Assembly (NCBI GenBank): GCA_943704495.1
Contig: CALSCR010002616.1
Coordinates: 1 to 38,166, forward strand
Origin: Pigoraptor chileana
Lineage: Eukaryota > Opisthokonta > Filasterea
Direction: 5' to 3'
DNA: 38,166 bases
Both the position numbers and the translations under genes were made by a program. Below, piece after piece: positions 1 to 11,100 of the stretch. The first letter of the stretch is position 1; each line of letters begins with the position of its first letter. Under the pieces are notes generated by a model. The model saw only the letters and a program-made list of their open reading frames with translations, ran no database searches and was not told the DNA's origin.

Positions 1-179
<179 letters not shown>

Positions 180-658
180 GAGATTATTGATCTTGTTGTT
201 GTTCCAATGATGTCACTTCGTATTTGAACTATTGCTCGGGAGACCGAACATGCTCACAATACTGTATCGGAGCAACCTTCTATGCTATGTATCTCAATAG
301 CAATGCCACATTTACAATAACACTGCAATGCATACCGATCAAACTTACCATCCACAACATACATACAATATTCACGACATAGACGTGTGCGCATTGGCCA
401 CATAACACATATATCACTTTCACACTTAAAAAAAAGTCACACGCAGAGAGGGGTGGTGCTTACCCGGGCTGCCTCCAGGGCCGCGGCATGGAGTGGCGTC
501 AATACTGATTCGGGAATCTGTTTTCTCATTGCCCTGTATTCTTTTCTCATTCAGATGTCAATAAGCTGGCGTCCAGCCAATATTCGTTCAAATTGGGTTC
601 GCCGCAGCTCGAGCAGCTCCGATCACGGTGAGGCACTCCACATGTGCTCTGCCGCTTT
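180..658. other. leader region upstream of the SUMO ligase, no convincing gene
   Basis: No reading frame here resembles a known protein. On the minus strand, 521 to 468 could be read as a small 18-codon exon between an AG and a GTAAGC donor, but no partner exon was found. On the plus strand the region should contain the promoter and 5' UTR of the SUMO ligase, and possibly further upstream exons such as one encoding a SAP domain, which was not seen. Confidence 0.4.
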
Positions 659-3600
659 ATGAGATATCTGACTGCTGATATCGCCGCTGTCTCTGTGGCA
701 TCTTTTGATTCTTGGTAATACCATTGTTTGATAGTTTTTACCTCTTGTGTTTATGCACTTTTCCTCGCTGCTGCATGATTGCCTGTGCGGGTTCTAGTTG
801 GCGTGCAACTTCTTTGCACTAACTAATTAACTAACACCCACACGCACTCTCTGCAAACAACACGGGGCACGCAGTGGACCTGTTGAATACGGCATGTTTG
901 TGCGATGCTATCCGGTCAAGCCGCCGTCGACACCGACTGCGGCGACAGACATGTTTCCCGCGGGTTCGATACTCCATGTCAACGGGACCATTCATGACAA
1001 ACTCGTGAGTGGGGCTGCGTTCGGGATGCCGCCAACGGTTTGTGACTCTTTTTTCCTCTTCTGCATCTTGCATGTGTGCATATCCATCGATGGAGTGTGC
1101 CTTTGTTTGAAATACGACACACATTAGATAAAACACTCACTCAGATACTCAAAACAGACTCAAACACTTAACAGCTCATAGCGACATACACACAAACCCA
1201 TACTGTGTATTTGTATGATGTCTTTGTCACATGCACGACAACGAGTGCGCATGCCCACAGAACACGCGCACGCAGCGAGCCGACTGGGTATGTAATCCTG
1301 TCACCTTCATTATTTCAGCATGGCAGTAACGTTCTCCCTTCCATCCACTCTGTCTCGCAGGCACATCAGCGAAAACCGCCGACATATCCGCTTGAGATCA
1401 CCCACCTCCTCCGTAGAATTCCTGGAATCGAAAACGAAATCGTATTTCTCAATCGCGGACGAGACGTGAGTGCATTTCAGATGGAAATGAAAGTCCTGCA
1501 TATACATCTCTTACTCTCTCAGTCTCATATCCTTACACTTTTGAGTTATTGCTTTTGTATTTGGTACATTCGATGCATGTGAGTGGGAATTTTGTGTGTG
1601 CTGTGCTGTGTGTGTATGTGTGTGGACTTGCTGTGAAGAGGTCTCGATGTAACTCTCTGCTTATGAAAAAGATTTGGTGACTCACTCGGCTGTTGTTTGA
1701 TTGCTAATCGCTCATTCTGTCAATTCCTTCCACTCTGTTTGTGCGCATTCATCGCCGATGCGTTTCAATGTGCGTCTGTGTGCAGTCATGCTACTTTTCG
1801 GTTGTCTTTGTCAAGAAGATCAAATCGGACGAGCTTATATCGCGACTGAAGCAACGGGCGGTAAAGAGCAAAAAAGAGTGTCTGGACTCAGGTGAGATCG
1901 GGGGAAGCGGGTGGCGAGGGTCGGTGGGGCGTTACAGTTGTAGCAGACGGGACAGAGATATTCCCATGGGAATTGCGTCATACACACTGTGGCGTTTCTT
2001 TTTCGATTGTGTCAAAATCAAATAAGTATTCATCTGAAAAAGAAGAAGAAAAGAACACTCAGCATGCGAGCGAGCCAATGCCATAGCCCACGCTCACTCT
2101 TTACCAATTATTTCCTTTATTTGCTTTGAATGGATGACGGCAGTGCTGAAGATTCTCGATGTGTCCAACCACGACGTCATTGTTGCATCGACGCCGAAGT
2201 TCAGCTTGCTCTGTCCAGTGAGTGGGCAACTGTGTTTGCGCCTGTTATATTTGCCGATTTTGTGCCGTTGTTTGTTCTCGACTGTGTGCATGTATGTATA
2301 TATTTATATCTCTCATTCTCTCTTGTGGGAGTCCATGGGCACAGCGCCTAAGACACTGCTTGAATCCTACATCCGACATCCGACATCCGACAACTCACTC
2401 TCACTCTCTCTGGCTCTCTCTTGTGGAGTCCATTGATCACTAACTTTGAATCCTACATCTCTCGACTCTGCTCCACCCGTTCACACCCTGCTTGTCAAAT
2501 GCACAATGCCTCTGCAGTTGAGCCGCGCGCGCATGCAGCTGCCGGCGAGAGGAGTCGACTGTCCGCACGTGCAATGCTTTGACGCCGTCTCGTATCTGAT
2601 GATGAACGAGCGCAAGCCGACGTGGGAGTGCCCCGTATGCGAACGGCCCACCCCCTACGAAAAGCTCTACGTTGACAGGTGGGTTGGTGGGAGTTGCACG
2701 TGACATCCGTTTTTCCATGAACGAATGTTTGCGTTGGAATTCCCTCTGGTGCACGTGACCTGCTTTCTCTGTTTTTAATATGGTCGTGCCTCTCTTGCGT
2801 GTGTGTGGCGTGCAGTTTCTTTGTTGATCTTGTCAAAGAAATGCCCGAAAACGTCAGTGAAATCGAGATTAGCGAATCTGGCGAAGTGACGCCTGTCGCA
2901 GAGGATGAATCGATGCAGGAGAACGACGACGATAGCTCCAAAGACATTGTGGCGGTGGATCGTGAGTGTGGCTTCTGCAGTGTTTTTGTGCGACATCAAT
3001 CATTGTGCGTGGCGGCTGTTTTATGTCTGTCATTGAGTGGCACACGAGTAAACAGATGCATGTGCTCTGCTTAACGCATCGCGTGCGTCACGCTTTCGTG
3101 TGTCAGTTTCGTGTATTCTTTTAAAGTGCGTATGCCCTCACTCACACCCAAATTACCCCCCCCCCCCCCAAAACACACGCACGCGCATACACACACTGCA
3201 AAACACACCGCAGTTGACGCCTCGCCCATCAAGCAGGAGGACGTGCGGGGCCGTCCATCCGGGGCATCCGGGCCTTCAGGTGCGAGGAATCCCGTTGTCA
3301 TTGACCTGACCGACGACCCAGCGCCCCTGCCCGCCGCTCCTGGACCCGTCCTCTCCCGGCAGAACACGAATCCTCCATCGATGCCAGCGTCTACACGCAC
3401 ACCCGCACCTGTGGCGACAGCGCCTGTCACTCCACTGGCCGCATTTGCGCCTGCGTCGGGCGATTCCGTGCGGCTTGCACGACGAACCGCAGTTGCCGCG
3501 GCAACGAACGCTCTGAGCACCCTCGTGCATTCATACGAGGTGGCAAGATTGCTGCCTCCCTCTGAGGAAAGAACCCGCACATTGCAGCGCCTGCAAATTT

Positions 3601-3753
3601 CTGTCGAAGAAGGTGGGGGTTGCCTCGCATTGTAGAAATGGGATGAACGATCTTCATTGGAGTAGAGTCGAAGGGATGGATTGAGCAAACGAGAGGCTGC
3701 ATTTGTGCGGACTTTGATTTTGCGTCGCAATTGTTGTATCTGACGGCTTCCCA

Positions 3754-3786
<33 letters not shown>

Positions 3787-4789
3787 GCGTGCGTGTGTGT
3801 GCGCGCGTTTGTGTGTGCATGCATATGTTTGTGTACGTGTGCCTGTATATATGTCCGTACCTTCCATGCTGCAGCACGCTCGTTTCTTGCATCGGCCAAC
3901 GCGGCACTTCTTGCAGCACCGCCAGCGCAGCCACGCCGTTTGTCGTCGAGTGACGAGGATTTGCGGCGGGAACAGTTGGTGCGATTCGGGCGGGAACTGG
4001 ACGACCGTCTGGCGAGCGCACCATCCCCTCACGTGACCGCTGTGGACAGGCGCGTGACCAGGCCGCCGGTGCCGCCATTTCAAGCCAATAGCAATCCCAA
4101 CCAATCAGGTGCTAGTCTGGTCGATCGAGTTGACCGAAATATGGCACCAAGTGGGTACTTTTGCATGTGTTGCGGACATCCTCTTCTTGTTTTGTTTCTC
4201 TCCCTCGCTTGTCTTCATGTTTTTACTGTGGATTTGTGCCGCAGTTGTAAGCGGCATTCTCTCATGGGAACGTAACTCTCCACTCGAATTGCCCGCGCTT
4301 TGTTTTGCAGACTTGTTTGCGGCGGACGCAATTCCCAATCTGCAGCCTTCCGACGTGGAGATGTTTCTCAGCCAAATCACTGCCGATACGGACGAAGGCG
4401 TCAGCCAGAACGACGTCACCGATGCAACGGGCGCGTCGACTGGCCACAGCGAAAGAGACGACGGCGAAAGTGCCGGAACGGGTGACACGGGCGACGCGGG
4501 CCGCGATGCAGATGGCGATGGTGGTAGCCCATCCTTGTTGGAGTTTACAGCGTCGAATCGTTCCCCGCGGAAGCGACGGAGGGTCGTGTCTTCTGAGGGA
4601 GACGAGTCGGAGCCTGCTGCACGGCGACGTACGCTGGCAAGTAGCGGAAATGACGAGGATGGGGAGGATGACAGCCAGGTTGATGTGAGTGGCGACGAGG
4701 ACGACGGGGAGGATGTCGACGTGGGCGGGTCAAGCGAGGTCGACGATGGGAGTGAAGCGCAGACAAACGAGTGGGACGGCTCGCAATGA
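659..4789 (+). CDS. PIAS/Siz-type SUMO E3 ligase (PINIT + SP-RING)
   Basis: This is a SUMO E3 ligase that should position SUMO-loaded Ubc9 on nuclear substrates. Exons in phase: 659-714 (tentative start), 875-1004, 1361-1465, 1786-1891, 2144-2217, 2518-2678, 2816-2961, 3214-3612, 3875-4108 and 4311-4789, giving about 629 residues. A PINIT-like region covers residues 20-157. The SP-RING follows, with zinc ligands C172, H174, C195 and C198 and the family signature NERKPTWECPVC. Downstream lie a SUMO-acceptor consensus IKQE (265-268) and a SUMO-interacting motif VVIDLTDD (287-294), as in animal PIAS. The tail holds a basic patch PRKRRRVV, a likely nuclear signal, and ends in a long acidic Asp/Glu/Ser stretch. 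No SAP domain was found, so an upstream exon may be missing. The ninth exon could instead end near 4150, also in phase. The gene converges on GANP. The family call is firm; the first exon is weak. Confidence 0.92.
2321..2373 (+). repeat. tRNA-like short repeat, copy 1 (intronic)
   Basis: This copy shares the order GTGGAGTCC, GGCACAGCGCCTAAG, then GAATCCTACATC with sequence near 30351, and in decayed form with 2419-2460. The middle resembles a tRNA box A and D-arm of the Leu/Ser type. It lies in a SUMO-ligase intron. It could be the head of a tRNA-derived SINE or a tRNA relic. No box B or poly-A tail is evident. Confidence 0.45.
2419..2460 (+). repeat. tRNA-like short repeat, copy 2 (decayed)
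   Basis: This is a shorter, more diverged version of the repeat at 2321. It keeps the TCTTGTGGAGTCCA head and the TTTGAATCCTACATCT tail, but most of the box-A-like middle is lost. Three ATCCGAC-like units and CTCT-rich sequence separate the two copies. Confidence 0.4.
3160..3212 (+). repeat. poly-C run and CA-rich acceptor tract in a SUMO-ligase intron
   Basis: A run of C bases is followed by A-rich and CA-rich sequence reaching the acceptor AG at 3212-3213. The intron has no classical T-rich polypyrimidine tract. It is one of several introns whose acceptor side is CA-rich. Confidence 0.7.
3752..3840 (+). repeat. (GT)n microsatellite in a SUMO-ligase intron
   Basis: A pure GT run grades into GTGCGT and GTGTGCAT variants, all inside the intron between exons ending at 3612 and starting at 3875. 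Reading frames crossing it give Cys-Val or His-Thr repeats and are artefacts. Confidence 0.95.
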
Positions 4790-5169
4790 TGTGTGGAGTG
4801 GGGTGGGGTGAATTGCTGCTGCTTCTCTGCTGCTCTTGTCAAGACTCATTGAAGCCCGTGCGTGGATATTATACTAAGCTTAGCAACCCGAATGTGTTTG
4901 TGGGTTTGCGTGCATTCGTTTGCCGTTTCTCTCCGAAATATCAACGCATTCACAGTGTGTCGTTATTCGTTGTTTCTACCTTGGCTTACGAAAGCGTCCA
5001 CATGCATAGTCGGCACTCACATTCAGTGGATGTCCATAAATTACGACACACGACCTGCGGCCCTCACAACAGCACACAGCTCAATGACAAACATTTTAGG
5101 TGACACACACATTTCAGCAGACGCGCGCACGTTTATTCATATCACGTGCCATCACTACGGGTTCTGACG
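4790..5169. other. convergent intergenic gap between SUMO ligase and GANP genes
   Basis: These 380 nt separate two facing stop codons and must hold both 3' UTRs. A minus-strand AATAAA serves the GANP gene. No canonical AATAAA was seen for the plus-strand gene. Confidence 0.7.
5132..5137 (-). terminator. polyadenylation signal AATAAA for the GANP gene
   Basis: The minus strand reads ATGAATAAACG about 33 nt past the GANP stop codon. The hexamer is exact and correctly placed. The resulting 3' UTR would be very short. Confidence 0.6.
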
Positions 5170-8100
5170 TCATTGGCCCAGCATGGCTTCAAGCCGCATC
5201 CCCGCCAACACATTCTGCTTTCGATGCTCGCCTATGCGCACTAACAGTTCGTCGAGTGTGTCGGCGTCCGTCGCAACCCGGACACTCCCCGACGGAGATG
5301 ACCATTCAGCACCCCTGGTAGGATAATCAACGTCCATCCTGTCACCGGGTGTCATTGCCGAGACGGGCGACACCATCAAAGTAACCGGATCCATCCGAGA
5401 GGCTGCTTCAAGCGTCCTCGTGAAGTCTTCCTGCAGCTGCCGCTCGCGACGCATCGCATCGCTGAGTCCCGCAAGACCGTCATTCGCATCCGTGCGATTC
5501 TGCGATGCGGAGAACAGACCCGGCCTGTCTGCGCCGGTAGTGCTCGCCGCGTAGGAGCTCGCGGGATGGGCCAGGCGGCTGCGCTTGCTTGCACTCGCAG
5601 GAGAATTTTCCGAAGGGCATGCACTGTCGGAAAATGCTTCCTCGCCACCCCTTTTCTTGTTAACAGGGCGCACAACAACATCCTCCGACCCAACGGCGGC
5701 ACCACGCGCTTCCAGAGAAGACGTCGATTGCATCGGCGGCGGCGGGGCCCACAATGTCACCGACGGCTGCAGCCGGGCGAGATCCGATTCAAAGACAAAG
5801 CACACCTGCGAACCAGTCGACGTGGTGTCGTCGTCGATGAGAACGCGTTCCACAACAGCATGCGCCACCTCAGATACGACCGATGCACACGTGACAACAA
5901 CATCAGCAGCGGATATTGCGCCGCTTGCACGGCCCCGGATGAAAAGACGACGGATCGCACCGGCGACGCCGTGTACAAGTGGAGAGTTGTCCTGCAAATG
6001 GCGTATGCCCACGGAAGCGCAAGCAAATTCGGTCACCAAGGCAACGACGCGAGATAAAGCATCGACCGACGCCTCTGCCTTGCTTGCTGCCTCCATTGCC
6101 ATGGCGATGGCGCGTGAGGGAAGGGATATCGACAGGAGAGACTGCTTCAAGGCTTCCAGGCGATCCGGGGCAGACCAGCCCGCGAGAGGCAGCGATGCAT
6201 CCACCACAGCACTGCCCTCCGCACCCGACGATGTGGCCGCGCGGGCGCTGCTGCCCGTTGAGTCGCCCGTGGGGGCGAATTCCATCGGCGGCCACGACAG
6301 GCCCATATGCCCTGCGACTGTCGCGAGAGATGCAACCGCGATCACAGTCCTGTTGAACGCAGCCACAGCCTCGCCCAGGCACGTGACCACGGCGGTCACA
6401 GCGGCGTCCATGTTGCGGATGGAGAGCAAGTCGACAGCACGCGATGCCTTCTGCTCGGCATCCAGCTGCATTTCCAGGGCTTTCTCGGCGAGTCCGCGGA
6501 CAGAGTAACGCGAGAGTTCCGGGAAAGGGCGTGGCTCCGCACGAAGTGACAGCCATTGAATGGCCGACGACAGCGACTCTGCCGAAAATGCGGCCGCGTG
6601 GGAGGTGGGGAGAGCGTCGATGGGCCGCAGTCCGTGCCATTCCGCAGCCTCAACAACGGCCCCTTCAGCCTCCGCGGGCGATATGCCACTCGCAGCGAGT
6701 CCATAGCATGCAGCCGCACCCGGTCGCAGCACAAGAAGCGGGACGAGCGGCCGACGCCCGCGCAAGTATGCGAGTATTCGCCGCATTCGCACGGCGTCCT
6801 TCACTGGATTTCCCGACGGAACAAACGCAATCGCCGTGGCACCAGAGAGAAAGTCGGCGTCGCAAGAGGCAAACGCAGGAACGGAAGAGTCTTTTGTTTC
6901 TGCGCGCACACACACTTTGACGCACAACGAGCTGCGCACGGCCTCCCTGGATTCGAGTCCGACTCCCTCCGCGGGAACATCGGCAGAGTAAAGAGACAGG
7001 AGAGGCCACTCGGCGTTCCCCATCACGTTGTTGCTCTCTGGCACGGCGCCGAGACGAAGGCGTCCATAAAGCCACTGCGCCAGGTCAACTGCAGCTCTCT
7101 CTGCAGTGGTCACTGAGGACGTCGCAACAACGTCCGAATTGCGCGGCGCAAACGATGATTGCGGCACCGACACAATCAACTTGAAGTGCATCGGTGCCAA
7201 CCCATCCGCCCCGTGTCCTGAGCGAGCGGCCGCACGCACAATCGAGGGGGCAATTGCCTTCACGAGGTCGATCGGCGTCACTGATTGCGCCGCCTCGCGA
7301 AGTGCGGTGCCCGCTCTCTGATGTGCGTGGAAAAGCATGGCGTCTGCATTGTCGGCGTCAATACCAGGATAGGTGAGGTTGCCGCGGACCGCACCTGATC
7401 CTGAAAGTGTCCTCGCGCGCTTTCTTTGCGCCCGAGAGTGCGCGAGGGCTTCCCTACCATTCTCTCCGACGATGCGGTCAATCTGCTCCGAGGGCGGCAG
7501 AAAGAGCTTTGCCCCACTAATGTCAAACGTGCTGAGCAGGGAGCGAAGACGGTGTCTGGACAAGTACCTCACACGCCACGTCCGCAGTGTGCGGCGCAGC
7601 AGCTGCGAGGAGCGGTGCTCCACCGCAACGGCCGCAGACACGGCGTACTTTGCCGTTGTTGTGGCTTCCTCTTCAACCATTTCAGCGACAAGCGCAGAGA
7701 TTGTGGCACGCATTGCCGCTTCCTTGACGGCTTCATGGCGGGTTTCCTGGACAACGCGACGGGTCATCTCCATGGTAACCTCGTGGGCAATCGCATCCGC
7801 AACATCACGTGCCGCTGCGACAACTGCCGCACGGTCGTCCTCCTTCCTTTGGCGGTCGGCGTCGGCTTCGCGCGCCCTATTTGCATCCCCAATTGCCTCG
7901 ACTACGATTCCCCGAGTGAGCGTCTTCGCTTCATCGGCAACGAGCTCGTCTGCAAGGTCCCGCGACAGCCGCGAGACTGTTCCCGCCCACTCAACAACCT
8001 CCGTAGCAACATCCGTCACGTGCTGCATGACGGACTCTTGAAACACCGCCGCCAATTTCGTGCCGATTTCCGACCGCGCAAACAGAATGCGCTGTTGATG

Positions 8101-11100
8101 TGCCGTGACGCCATCGACACCCGCAGAATTGACGCCACCGGCGACTCCAGCAGGAGGGGCCACCGCCCCCGCCTGCATGTTGGCGACATACGGGGGAGGC
8201 AACCCTAGCGACTTTGTGGCATCGGCAGGCGTGGACGCAGTTCCGGCTGCGACAGGCACAACGCCCTTTGCGGCGGTGGACGGCGGAGGCAAGCGTCCGA
8301 GACCACTCATTGGCACGGGTTGTGCCAGGACCGTCGTCCCATCTGATGCGATGCACGTGTGGGGCGTCGGAATCGGAAGTTTCCCGAGCGGGGCGCCGTT
8401 GACAATGTCTCCGATACTGCTGCTTCCCTGCTTTGACTCGATGAGGCGGAATGAGCGCCGCGGTGCGATGTCGCCGGCGGGTTGTACCGGCGTAGACAAT
8501 AGAAGGTTGCTGCCTTCCACCTGTGAGACACCAGTAAAGATGTGGAAGGGGTAGGGTTAGCGTTATGCAGGGTAGAGGAAGGTAGATGGATTCCTCCGGG
8601 CTACACTGTTAGCATATTGCGGGGTTTTTGAAAAAGAGAGAAGAGGACAAATACATTGTGCATTGCGTGCGCTTGGGCATCACACCGACGCGCAGAGATC
8701 AGCCAATCACCGCCCGCGGACGCACCTGCAAGCCGTAGTGAATGCAAAATGAGGCTGCGTCTTCTTCGTCCTCAAATCCCAGAATGCGAACCAAGTCCGA
8801 CAAAGGGAACGTTTTCTGCAAAGGGACAGATTCAATAATGCAATCGAGTGTCAAACAAAATAATGCCAAAACGGAATTGAATAAGTGCCAATCCCAGCGA
8901 CTGGAATCGCACGAAGACAGACACACAGACAGACACACTGACACACCACATACATACACACTAACATACACGCACACGCAATACAATGAACCCACATATG
9001 TCTTGTAAGCGAAGCAGATCGTGTGAAGTGCGCCCAGACGCACGCGGCAAAAGTGCTTGTGCAGCATGCACGCTTGCAAGAACGTAGCCTCCGTCCCAAC
9101 AATCTTGAAGAAGCGGGCGTAGTTTTTCTCGCTTTCCGCCGCAAACGCCGCCATGGCTGTCTGCATGGATGGCGACTCGCGGACAATTGCTGGAAAACCG
9201 CACACTTTTCGGAGAATGTCCGGGTTACCAATATTGTTGATGACATAGTACGACCAGAACTCAGGCTCGTTCGGGCACGGAAGCGTCTCCGAGGCCGCGC
9301 CGTCCGACTGCTCGCGGATGTCCGCGTAAAATTCGGCCAGGGACTGTGGGCGAAATTGCGAGGATGATTTCGGCGATGGGAGGGGAGGGTTGAAGTGTGT
9401 CGAATGAGTGAGAGGTTGTGCGTGCGCGTATATATGGGGCGTACGTGGGTGCGCGTGTGTGCGTGCGCATGTATGGTGGAGGATTACAAATGGATGATAC
9501 GTACGGGTGATTGGGAGAGTATTGTGATCGCAATAAAAGCAAAGACACAACAGAACACCCACAACAACAAGCACGCACCTGCATGCACTTGTTGACCTGC
9601 TCCTCGTTCTGCCGGGGACTGAATGCTGTCATGTCTTCCATGCAGAGGCGATGCGATGCATAGATAAGAAACCGCATCGTCTTCTCCGTGAGATCAACCG
9701 CAGTGGTATCCCGGATGTTCTGGAATGTAAGGTCCTGCCGGATGCAGCGTGTGCGGTCGCGCACAAACTTGTAGACCTGCCATGCACAGACAGCAGTGAG
9801 CAGAAAGGCAGCAGTGCCAGTGCATGCACAGATAGCAGGGCCAAAACGTGTGCGAATGTATAGAAGGGCATGAAATGAGGAGAATTACATCCGAATACAC
9901 TTTGCAGTGAGCAATTGTGTGCGCGTTCGAATGCGTGCAATCGCCGATCCAACAATCCAACGGAAGAAAATCGGCACAGTCAATATACAAACATGAACGC
10001 AGACATCAAACAAAAACACACAAACACACACCTCGTCCCATGGCCTCGTTGAATCGAGCAGATGACCCAGCAAGTAAGCCATTGTCGCGCTGAGTGCCTG
10101 CGGCGAGCGCAGCTCGTGGGGCAAGGGATCTTCAAGGCCGGCCGCGGGACGTCGGAACTTTTTCACCGCAAGCCGGTGGTCCACACGCGGGAACTCGCGA
10201 CGTGCACGCTCGCCATCCGGCCCTTCTTCCATGCGAAAGGCAGCGCCACCAACCGTCTCAAACACGCTCAGCTCGTTGGTCACTTCGCGCTCATATCGCT
10301 CTTTCTCGGGGCACATGTCTGGACATGTCCCGACGACTGAACTCGCCGATTCAAGCCCCTTTTGTTGCCCGTGCTTTTCCGTCTCCTTCCGTCGCTCGCG
10401 CATCACCTCGTCACGCTTTTGCAGGATGCGATATCGCACATTCGCCTCTCCGGCCGCTGCGCCGAACCGTGTGGCGCGATCATCACCTTGCAAAGGGGCT
10501 TCCTCGTCCTCGGATCCGTAAGCGTCTGCTCCATCCACATACTCTCGTTGCACTTGTTGCTGTTGTGGTGGTTGTTGTGGTTGTTGTTGTGGTTGTTGTG
10601 GTCGTTGCTGTGGTGGTTGTCGAGCAGCTGGCGGAGGAACATACGGCGCTGCTGTGGCCCTGAGCTTAAAGGGCAGCTGCACATCTGTTGAGGCGAGTGC
10701 TCGCAAAAACGCGTCCGGGGCAGGCGCGATCGGCCCCGCCGCCTCTCCCGTTGCCAGTGCAGGTGCAGCAAGCGCATTGGAAATCACTGCGGGCGAAGGT
10801 ACGAGGGGCGTTGGTGTACCTTGCACTTCTTGAACACCACGAGGTCTGGCAAGAGCGGCCTGCGCAGGCGGCCCTCGGAGTGCGACTGCCGCCGACTGTT
10901 TGGGCGACGTCACCGTCAGCGCCGCCTTGGCTGCCAGGCCCACGCCCCGTCCCCGCCCGGCTCCCGTGCCACCCACACCCACACCCACACCAACTCCCTT
11001 GATTTGTGTGCCCAGTGCCTTTGCCTTTGCCTTTGCGACGAGTTGGCGGGCAGCGTCCTGCATACTGCGCCGTCGCTTCAAGTCCCGCGACGACGCAGAC

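Noticed and set aside
468-521. Possible minus-strand exon IPESVLTPLHAAALEAAR with a GTAAGC donor
   Set aside because: No upstream or downstream partner exon was found on that strand, and the SUMO-ligase leader should occupy this interval.
3071-4078. 335-codon minus-strand frame
   Set aside because: It is antisense to SUMO-ligase exons and crosses the GT microsatellite. It has no domain, and the plus strand gives a coherent PIAS protein.
5585-8554. Several plus-strand frames of 150-307 codons
   Set aside because: All are antisense shadows of the GC-rich last exon of GANP and show no family features.
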